A stretch of 62,000 nucleotides of DNA, taken from assembly GCF_001949145.1 (NCBI RefSeq), contig NW_019091434.1, positions 123,353 to 185,352 of the forward strand, in the 5' to 3' direction. The stretch is from Acanthaster planci. Its lineage: Eukaryota; Echinodermata; Asteroidea; Valvatida; Acanthasteridae. Position numbers and translations under genes: made by a program. Positions 56,401 to 62,000 of the stretch are shown piece after piece (position 1 is the first letter of the stretch; each line of letters starts with the position of its first letter). The notes below the pieces were generated by a model that had not been told where the DNA came from, searched no databases, and saw only the letters and a list, made by a program, of their open reading frames with translations.

Positions 56401-59400
56401 ATGATCCAGGGCAAGCTTTTGCATAACGACCACCATGTCTGGAATGGACTGGTCCCTTTGTGCCCTTTTATCCACTGAAAACTGTATTGGTGCAAGGCGT
56501 CTCTTATCTTGCCCCAAATCACAAGGTACATGTATAGCAACAGTGTCTTCAGTATGGAGAATTCCAATTGTTATGTTCACTTGAATTTGTGTACCAGATT
56601 TTACTCAAATTTAACTCACAAAAGGTATTCGGGTACACGTATGGTTTTTATGAACACCCCTCTGTGGGAGGGGGCAGGAAGAAAGTTGTGGGACTGTGGC
56701 ATGTCCCTGAGGAAGGGTCCTGTGGATTGGGGAGACAGCCCCTCTACATGATACATGTGCCTGTTGTGTCCCTTCGTCCTTATATCCCTCTCAGAATCCA
56801 GAAATCCACAGGAGTAAAGCACTTCACACGATTGTTCTGTTGACCTTGTCTGGTCCAGTTGCCCTCGATGGATGCATGGTCGTTTCTGGTTCATTCTATG
56901 CCTGTAGTGAAACATCTGGGCAGGATTTAGATCCCTAGTTTCACAAGTTGTATGTATTGTGTAGTCTTATTATTGGGGTCTATAGTATGGAGGGTATGTA
57001 CAGGATAATTGTCCCAGTCCTGAAAAAATCTGACTTCACTTGATCATACAAAAAAGTCACCTTTTTAGTCAAAGATCGTATAGTACCGCATAGTGGCACA
57101 AAATGGAGAACTTCACCGTGAATACATGTAAAACGTTGTAATCGCATAGGCGCCATTGCAGCAAGCGATACGCCTGTGCAATGCACATTAATGCATTGGT
57201 TCAGGCGCTGCGGCAAGCACATACACCTGGTGCGCCTGCACCTGAGCATTACCATGAACCATCACCATGAACCATTACCATGGTCTTTATAAGACCATCA
57301 CAAGACCATCGCAATGTCCATTCTAAATGTCAGTCACATGCCAATCAAATGGACTGCAATAAAAGCATTCCATTGTCATTTTCACCTTGTTATTTCTCTT
57401 GTGACTGGTCTTTCAGCAATGACACTGATGTGGGATAAGTCATTCGACTGCTAGGGTTTTGTTAAACCTTTTTGGTTTGTTCTGTTTTTTTCTCAGCCAT
57501 TGCTGAGGCTCTGCGAGACACGGAACAGGTAGTGGCTGCATCATTGCTTGCTGGGCACGGAACATCAGTGAACGGACTACCACACAGTAAAGATGGTCCA
57601 CCGACCAGCGGTCAAAACGGCCTGCCTGACCTGAACAGACCATTCATCCCTAATACAGGTAAACAGTGGTGCCGGAGAAAGGGTACTTGGAAAAAACATT
57701 GTTACATGAATTTCCGTATCAATATGTGTGGCATTATTATTGGATGATTACACTGGAATTTTAATTCATGAAACAAAAGGCATAGGATGGATTGGCACAT
57801 ATCAAAATACATGTATGTTGCACCAACATGTTTGTCTATTGGATATTAAACCAGTGTTTGTTAGGTTGCCACTTTGTAATTTAAAATTTTTAAATTTCAA
57901 TTACAATTTGTCAATAGGTGTAAAAATTACTTCAATATTTAAAAATTGTAATTTCATTAGCACACTCTGAAAATTTGGTCGCAAAATAAACCTGTTGCAG
58001 CTGACAGAGTGAATATGCTGAGTGTGTTTTTAAGTTTCATTCAGATCAGACCGTTTAGCCATTCGTATTGCTTGACAGCCCATTTAATCACTTGGCTGGC
58101 CTTCAACAGTTGATAAAGGCCAGCCTGGCTGATCTTGAAAACGTTTCTGGTGTCACATGCAATTTAGACCGTAGTGAAATCTGGTCCCTTTTCCCTCCTT
58201 TTGGTTGAAGGTTCACAGTCTTCACTTATGTTTGTGCAATTCTATGGCCATGCACATGTTTGTTCTCTTATGATTGTAAACCTTCAGCTTCAGAGGGGCT
58301 TCGGGTATCATGGCTGCATCCGAATCTATTGTCTAGAGCTAGGTCTAGGTCTTCACTCCATTGGAAGTACGCTGAGACCTGCAGACAATAGACCTAGCCG
58401 TAGCTCTGGAAACCCGTTTCAGAAATGGCCTAAGATTTATTTTAATATTTATTTTTTCATTTGCTCATTTTATCCGATAAATGGTTTGCATTGCAGAATG
58501 CCAACCCTCCTTCTATTTGCCCTGTCAAAACCTTCAATTCTTGTGCTTTCCCCAGAGTTGTCAAAGTGCATTGGATCACAATTTCTGGCAGGATGTTTGG
58601 GCAGCCCTTACGCGCTGCCCAGTTCTTACCAATATTGGGAAGGCTAGTTTTTTTTTCATAAAAATCTAAATGAACCTGTTGAAATGGACAAAAAAATGTC
58701 ACCTAACCTAATCATTGGTGATTTTGTGAATACAGATGACCCAAGCACGCCATTGTTGGGCGCCCGCACTGACGAAAACACGGCGGACGAGAAACCGGAA
58801 TTGACACGCATGGCCCGTGTCTGGGAGGATGCCAAAGAATTCCTGCATGGTATCAACCCCATCGACACCAACAACTGGAAGGCCAAGTCCATCTTTGGCA
58901 AATTCTACGAGATCTTCAAGGTGAGAATTCCTAAATGTACAGAAGCTGAATTGTTTGACAGCCTCTGGAATATAAGAAGTCATATTTTATATTATATACA
59001 ATAGGTTATTTAGTATTTTGAATTCTTTCAAATCTACCGTAAAGCCAATTCTTATAATAATAATAAAACTATTAGAACTTTGAACATTCCTAGCATCTGC
59101 CTCTTGTTGTACATCTGTCATTCTCTAGTCTCCCATCCAGCTGGTATTGCAGTGTACTGTACCTCTAGTGGATCACACTGAAGACAAACACTGCTGGAAC
59201 AGACTCTTAAATTGCTTCCAGCTACTGATTGGGCCAGTCTTTTGTGTGGTGGTCACTAAAAGTAAGTAGTCTCTTTTCCAGGCATTTTACTTTACGATTA
59301 GCTTATGTGTACACAGTTTAGAGTAAATCAAAGGTTGGTAGAATCCTACTCTGGTCTGTGATTCCTCTTAGTTTGCCAGGTTATGAATAAAAATGAGGAA

Positions 59401-61938
59401 TTACAGCTCATTTTCCATATTCATTGCTGTGACCTAGGCTTGGTAAGCTTCCTTCTAAGGGGGGTACTTTTGTATCCCCCAATGGTGTTTCCTTTACTGC
59501 TCCTTTGAGAAAGCTCATCTGATTGTCAGTTTCCTGCTGAAGGAATGTTTGCAACATTTATGCTCCTCCCATCTAATTTAAATAATAAATACTGGTTGTT
59601 GTACTCTTCTTGCACAATGTCTTCTGCATTCCAGGTATCAGCAGTACCTTAAACTGTGTTGAGGCTCCTCCCAACTCATTTAAATTATGAATATGCGCAT
59701 TAATACTCCCTGTATTCTTCCAAATTTCAGATTCCAACTGATGACTTTTCTTTTTGAGCTCACACTGTTTATACATGCTCCGCCCAGCTCATTTGAATGA
59801 TGAATTGTCACTTCATCTTGGTAACTTTTCCCGTGCCAGATTTTTCTACAGTGGTGACTGGCGACTTTGTCTTATGGCAACTCATGCTATGTGTGGGCTT
59901 CTTATTAGCATTTGCTGTCTTCTTAACATCCAGGTCCGATAAGCCGCCTGTTTACCATTTTGTAAGTCTTCTGCTTCATGCTTTTGAAATTGAGTACTGA
60001 CTGTGTCGTCGTCGTTATGTTAAAGCAGCTGCTACTGTTTTCGCAATGGCTAGCTTGAGCAAAACAACAATGATGCATGCATGACAAGTTTGTGTCGTGA
60101 AAGAGAGTGCAATCTCTTTCCACCATTGACATATTGTTGGTGATATAGTCAGAGCAAGGTTTTCATGTTCTCTGAAGCTTCGGGCATTGAAGCTATATAC
60201 CTGCGAAGTGAGATACGCAGGTGCACCATGGAAATCACCTCTTATGTAGAGAAGTGTTTGCTCTGAAAAGAGCCAATCCAAAGAGAAGCTTCTCTATATG
60301 TTCACTTCTGCTTCCTTTGTCATATTTGTGTATCCATGTTTTTCTTTAGGACAGCTCAAATATTGTGTCATTTTTGTGTGGTCTTACCTGTTCAACTAAG
60401 CGTGATATTTTTGTTTTGTTTGTTTTTCTGTCAACAGTTATTTGCATATTTTGGGTTTGGCATATCTGTGCTGTGGATCTATTCAGTTGCAAATGAAATT
60501 GTTAATCTATTACAGGTTGGTGTAAATATTTTTCCTTTCTGGGTTTGTACTTTGACCATTGTCCTGTAGTCATTTGAACCGACCCCATTCTGTAAAAATT
60601 GCTTGATTGAATTGATTGCTCAATGATTTTCTGCGAGAATGTTGGCTTATAGGTTTTTGTGACTTTTAGTTACTAGTGAATACCACTGTGACTCTGTGTG
60701 TGAGACAGTTACATGTAGGTAATTCCAGAAATTTGGAGTCCAAAAGTGTGACATTTTGGTGTCCCTGTTACATCTGACCTTTGTTATTTAACATGGAAAC
60801 ATCACCGAAATTGATTTCAAACTATTACTATTTGTTTTGCAGGTAATCTGCATTAATTCATCACTCTTGGAAATTGGAAAAATGTGTTTTGAACTCATAT
60901 GTCACATGTGACAGGGACACACACACACACACACAAATGAACCCCTAACATCTGGAAAGACCCGTCTTACTGTTTCGTCAGGTGCCTTGAGATTCTCTGA
61001 ACTAATCCATGAGAGTGTTTTTGTATTCTTGAAGTTAAGCATTTCTGCATTTTCTTCTGAGCTCAGGCTTCTTAAGATTTTGGGGTTTATACATATATTT
61101 TGTTTGTGAACAAGAAGTCCAACAGTTGTTTTTATTTTGATACAGATGTACGGTTTAGTTTTTCAGCTAAGTGATGCAATTCTGGGACTGACGCTATTGG
61201 CCTGGGGAAACAGTATAGGAGGTATGTACAATGGCTGGTGTAGAATTTACAGTCACTATGAAGCTGTGAAGTACCCCCAGCCTGAACAAGCCTCAGTGTC
61301 TGTCACTCCTTACGAATAAGATTTGTCTGACCTCCTCTGCCAATTTCAAAATCCACCATCTGTATTAAAATTTTCAGTGATAGCATCATAAGGCAACGGT
61401 ATATGTTGATCATCTCCCTTGCATTGGTTTTCTGATTTCTTTGGGGCATTTTATGATATCACTTCCCTAAATACTGGACATAAAGCTGCATGCACTATCC
61501 CCACAAAGTGTTCAATATTTAAACTTTGGTAGTTCATTTAGGTAAAAAAAAATGACCGTCGTATCATTAACTGTTCAGTGGAACATGCTCATGCGCAGAC
61601 CAATTTGCATGATAATGCGAATTAGAAATAACCATCAACAAATAATGCTCTGATTGGATTGATACTACAAGCATGCTTAACGTGCAAGTCAAGTTCTAAA
61701 ACTTCTTTCTTGGGACTGCCAGGATCCGAAAAGGAGAGAGGATTGGAATCCACTCGTGCCTGAACTGGGAGAAGATCCAAAATCCCTTCTCTCTTTGGGT
61801 GGCTAGTAATTTGTGCATTCACATTTTTTTCGGACGTTGCTCTGCTTCTCTCCTCAGATTTAGTGTCGGATATTGCAGTAGCCAGACAGGGCTATCCCAG
61901 GATGGCTGTCGCTGCATGCTTTGGTGGACCTCTCTTCA
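41273..61938 (+). CDS. SLC8B1: Gene C: NCLX, Na+(Li+)/Ca2+ exchanger (3' end outside window)
   Basis: Fifteen exons with consistent phase give 606 codons. Human NCLX is about 584 residues, so only the last part of alpha-2 and the C-terminus are missing. The family exports Ca2+ from the mitochondrial matrix in exchange for Na+ or Li+. Visible features in order are a hydrophobic signal-like start and a Cys-rich lumenal stretch ending GFINYLEVAYC. Next come TM1 with AEDFFCPSL, alpha-1 (FLAFGNGAPDIFSA, with ion-binding N, P and D), three more helices and a central loop of about 160 residues in exons 7-10. The last part is further helices and alpha-2 (SDAIL, LAWGNSIGD, ARQGYPRMA, CFGG). Two introns show U12-type signals. 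Gene length and exon number are typical of animal NCLX genes. The assignment is by recognised motifs, not by a search. Confidence 0.93.
41471..43554. other. NCLX intron 1
   Basis: It contains two related segments about 137 bp apart ('gtttgtttcacacgaatcc' near 41816 and 'ctttgtttcacacggatc' near 41953) and the GGTGTAC-rich repeat at 42640-43035. No exon is seen. Confidence 0.5.
42640..43035. repeat. Degenerate repeat rich in 'tctggtgtac' and its complement
   Basis: 'ctggtgtac' and 'ctggtgta' recur many times, mixed with the reverse complement 'acaccag', so the tract is partly palindromic. It explains the long minus-strand frame over 42583-43059 (repetitive Tyr/Thr/His), which is not a gene. 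Confidence 0.8.
43555..43707 (+). CDS. SLC8B1: NCLX exon 2: lumenal Cys-rich segment and start of TM1
   Basis: The acceptor is 'gttatttgcag' and the donor 'gtaatt', phase 0-0, 51 codons. It encodes CIDYHSLNASEQC, then TNDCRIDDGFINYLEVAYC and the hydrophobic VQLIPLTLILL. The spaced cysteines and the GFINYLEVAYC phrase are family hallmarks. Confidence 0.93.
44572..44624 (+). CDS. SLC8B1: NCLX exon 3: end of TM1
   Basis: The acceptor is 'ctgccctcag' and the donor 'gtgagt', phase 0 in and 2 out. It encodes FIWLIFLFVALGVTAED. The split codon joins exon 4 to give AEDFFCPSL, a conserved NCLX phrase. Confidence 0.92.
44740..44783 (-). repeat. Fold-back family, terminal fragment
   Basis: Reversed, it reads AAAGATCGTATAGCGCCGAA followed by 'gcaagatggataac', matching the first about 40 bases of the nested copy at 39597. 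The rest of the element is absent. Confidence 0.7.
45215..45382. repeat. Palindromic ACATGT-rich low-complexity tract
   Basis: It is dense in overlapping 'acatgtacatg' and 'tacatgta' units, self-complementary in both directions. Single copies of the same motif are spread through gene C introns. Confidence 0.8.
50338..50395 (+). CDS. SLC8B1: NCLX exon 4: FFCPSL segment and start of alpha-1
   Basis: The acceptor is 'tttccctgcag', phase 2 in, ending in phase 0 after NQSVA. It encodes FFCPSLTAISKSLKLNQSVA. No GT donor fits. The exon is followed directly by ATATCCTTT, the U12-type AT-AC donor, and joins GVTFLAFGNGAPD exactly. Confidence 0.93.
50396..51468 (+). promoter_or_regulatory. SLC8B1: U12-type AT-AC intron (splice signals)
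   Basis: The 5' splice site is ATATCCTTTTT, an exact match to the U12-type AT-AC consensus. Near the 3' end, TCTTTAAC (about 51448-51455) fits the U12 branch-point consensus TCCTTRAC, 13 bp before a terminal AC. Removing it joins SVA to GVTFLAFGNGAPD with no gap. The alternative AG acceptor at 51410 would insert 19 residues into the alpha-1 helix. Confidence 0.88.
51469..51580 (+). CDS. SLC8B1: NCLX exon 5: alpha-1 repeat core
   Basis: It starts after the AC acceptor in phase 0 and leaves in phase 1 at 'gtaggt'. It encodes GVTFLAFGNGAPDIFSA, then AITNAKDGNAGLAIGALF. The N, P and D of GNGAPD correspond to known ion-coordinating positions of the family. Confidence 0.95.
53036..53203 (+). CDS. 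SLC8B1: NCLX exon 6: TM4-TM5 region
   Basis: The acceptor is 'ttaattacag' and the donor 'gtgagg', phase 1-1, 56 codons. It encodes GAGVFVTTVVAGSV, KRPFLRDTIFYV and the hydrophobic AAFWTFYILYTGKIW. The preceding intron (51581-53035) includes a copy of the 'gggggttagggttaatgcaa' motif near 52470. Confidence 0.94.
53597..53713 (+). CDS. SLC8B1: NCLX exon 7: TM6 and start of the central loop
   Basis: The acceptor is 'tttttcatcag' and the donor 'gtgatg', phase 1-1, 39 codons. It encodes GFILLYVGYVFFVLIGRRLY and a basic QSKIKPVRMRP entering the loop. Confidence 0.94.
55772..55894 (+). CDS. SLC8B1: NCLX exon 8: central loop
   Basis: The acceptor is 'catgtttgcag' and the donor 'gtaaac', phase 1-1, 41 codons. 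It is hydrophilic, with SDSESFVPGAVDTDRRSYGP. The central loop of NCLX varies between species. The 2-kb intron before it (53714-55771) shows only ACATGT motifs. Confidence 0.85.
57071..57245 (+). repeat. Fold-back family with AAAGATCGTATAG ends, copy 3
   Basis: It starts AAAGATCGTATAG and keeps 'gagaacttcaccgtgaata', 'aaaacgttgtaatcgcatag' and 'caagcgatacgcctgtgcaa', matching the reversed copy 1 and parts of copy 2. The far terminal repeat is not clear. It lies in the NCLX intron before exon 9. Confidence 0.7.
57288..57415. repeat. MITE-like inverted-repeat element (copy 2 of the 7504-7654 family)
   Basis: It shares 'aagaccatcacaagacca', 'caaatggactgcaa', 'aaaagcattcc' and 'ttgtgactggtct' in the same order with 7504-7654. 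It lies 80 bp before NCLX exon 9. Confidence 0.65.
57497..57658 (+). CDS. SLC8B1: NCLX exon 9: central loop
   Basis: The acceptor is 'tttttctcag' and the donor 'gtaaac', phase 1-1, 54 codons. It is a polar loop: IAEALRDTEQVVAASLLAGH, then a Gly/Pro/Asn-rich part ending RPFIPNT. It could be a regulated exon because skipping it would keep the frame. Confidence 0.82.
58736..58920 (+). CDS. SLC8B1: NCLX exon 10: end of central loop
   Basis: The acceptor is 'gtgaatacag' and the donor 'gtgaga', phase 1 in and 0 out, 61 full codons. It encodes DDPSTPLLGAR, then FLHGINPIDTNNWKAKSIFG and KFYEIFK, the conserved amphipathic approach to the second membrane half. Confidence 0.93.
59129..59261 (+). CDS. 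SLC8B1: NCLX exon 11: start of second membrane half
   Basis: The acceptor is 'cattctctag' and the donor 'gtaagt', phase 0 in and 1 out. It encodes SPIQLVLQCTVPLVDH, then HCWNRLLNCFQLLIGPVF. The TVPLVD and WNR.LNC phrases are typical of NCLX. Confidence 0.94.
59840..59961 (+). CDS. SLC8B1: NCLX exon 12: transmembrane segment
   Basis: The acceptor is 'cccgtgccag' and the donor 'gtaagt', phase 1 in and 0 out. It encodes FSTVVTGDFVLWQLML, a hydrophobic run to AVFLTS, and SDKPPVYHF. Confidence 0.93.
60438..60515 (+). CDS. SLC8B1: NCLX exon 13: helix before alpha-2
   Basis: The acceptor is 'tctgtcaacag' and the donor 'gttggt', phase 0-0, 26 codons. It encodes LFAYFGFGISVLWIYSVANE and IVNLLQ. W-I-Y-x-x-A-N-E-I-V is a family hallmark. 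Confidence 0.94.
60916..60937. repeat. CA dinucleotide microsatellite
   Basis: About nine to ten CA units lie in the NCLX intron between exons 13 and 14. It is otherwise unremarkable. Confidence 0.8.
61146..61221 (+). CDS. SLC8B1: NCLX exon 14: alpha-2 repeat, first part
   Basis: The acceptor is 'ttttgatacag' and the donor 'gtatgt', phase 0 in and 1 out. It encodes MYGLVFQLSDAILGLTLLAW and GNSIG. The split codon gives D, completing GNSIGD. Confidence 0.95.
61858..61938 (+). CDS. SLC8B1: NCLX exon 15: alpha-2 repeat, second part
   Basis: The acceptor is 'ttctctcctcag', phase 1-1. It encodes DLVSDIAVARQGYPRMAVAA and CFGGPLF. The donor is GTATCCTTTG, an exact U12-type 5' splice site. The next exon lies beyond the window. 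Confidence 0.94.
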
Positions 61939-62000
61939 GTATCCTTTGATACCAGTCCCAAATTGTCTCAAAAGTCTTGATAAAGTTTGGGATAATGTTA
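61939..62000 (+). promoter_or_regulatory. SLC8B1: Start of a probable U12-type GT-AG intron
   Basis: The donor GTATCCTTTGA matches the U12-type consensus RTATCCTTT at every base, unlike the GTRAGT-type donors of most other introns in the gene. The branch point and acceptor are outside the window. Confidence 0.8.

Noticed and set aside
51571-61951. Shared intron position in alpha-1 and alpha-2 (both phase 1 just after 'LF')
   Set aside because: When GALFG is aligned with ACFGG as in the family, the alpha-2 intron lies about five codons further on, so the match after 'LF' is coincidental.

Overview
The window is animal nuclear DNA. Its coding sequence is split into many small exons with GT-AG borders, its introns are full of repeats, and no operon-like or compact gene arrangement is seen. 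The domain families and several repeats suggest a marine deuterostome invertebrate. The repeats include an inverted 'TAAGCACAAAATTTGCTT' element, palindromic ACATGT-rich tracts and CR1/L2-like LINE debris. I lean towards an echinoderm, but that placement is an inference from general appearance and was not tested.

Three genes lie head to tail on the + strand. Gene A (268-16764, 5' end outside the window) encodes the C-terminal 747 residues of a type I membrane protein: 15 one-exon EGF modules, an 8-codon microexon, a transmembrane exon and one long cytoplasmic-tail exon. Gene B (21465-36476) appears complete at about 766 residues: signal peptide, one LDL-receptor class A module, 13 EGF modules, a transmembrane exon and a single tail exon. 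A and B are tandem paralogues. All their ectodomain exons are phase 1-1, both transmembrane exons end in phase 2, and both tails carry NPxY, PPxY and a C-terminal YxxL. Most EGF modules carry the C2-X4-S/T-C3 O-fucose consensus and five carry the CxSxPC O-glucose consensus. I infer adhesion or engulfment-type receptors; no specific orthologue is recognised.

Gene C (41273 to beyond the window end) is the Na+/Ca2+(Li+) exchanger NCLX (SLC8B1, formerly SLC24A6). Fifteen exons with consistent phase give 606 codons, covering the signal-like N-terminus, the alpha-1 repeat (GNGAPD), the central loop and most of the alpha-2 repeat (GNSIGD). It has two introns with U12-type (minor spliceosome) signals: an AT-AC intron inside alpha-1 (50396-51468) and a GTATCCTTT donor at 61939.

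Non-coding sequence holds many mobile-element traces. They include the 3' end of a CR1/L2-like LINE (about 4950-5838), a tRNA-derived sequence (4091-4160), ten 29-bp units that each contain a hairpin (9681-9971) next to a hammerhead-ribozyme-like motif, and a fold-back family with ends AAAGATCGTATAG at four places. A larger dispersed repeat occurs in opposite orientation in the gene B intron and in the B-C intergenic region, and each copy is interrupted at a different place. There are also several short MITE-like inverted-repeat elements. A 58-codon open segment behind a strong splice acceptor lies downstream of gene A (17670-17843) and is unexplained.
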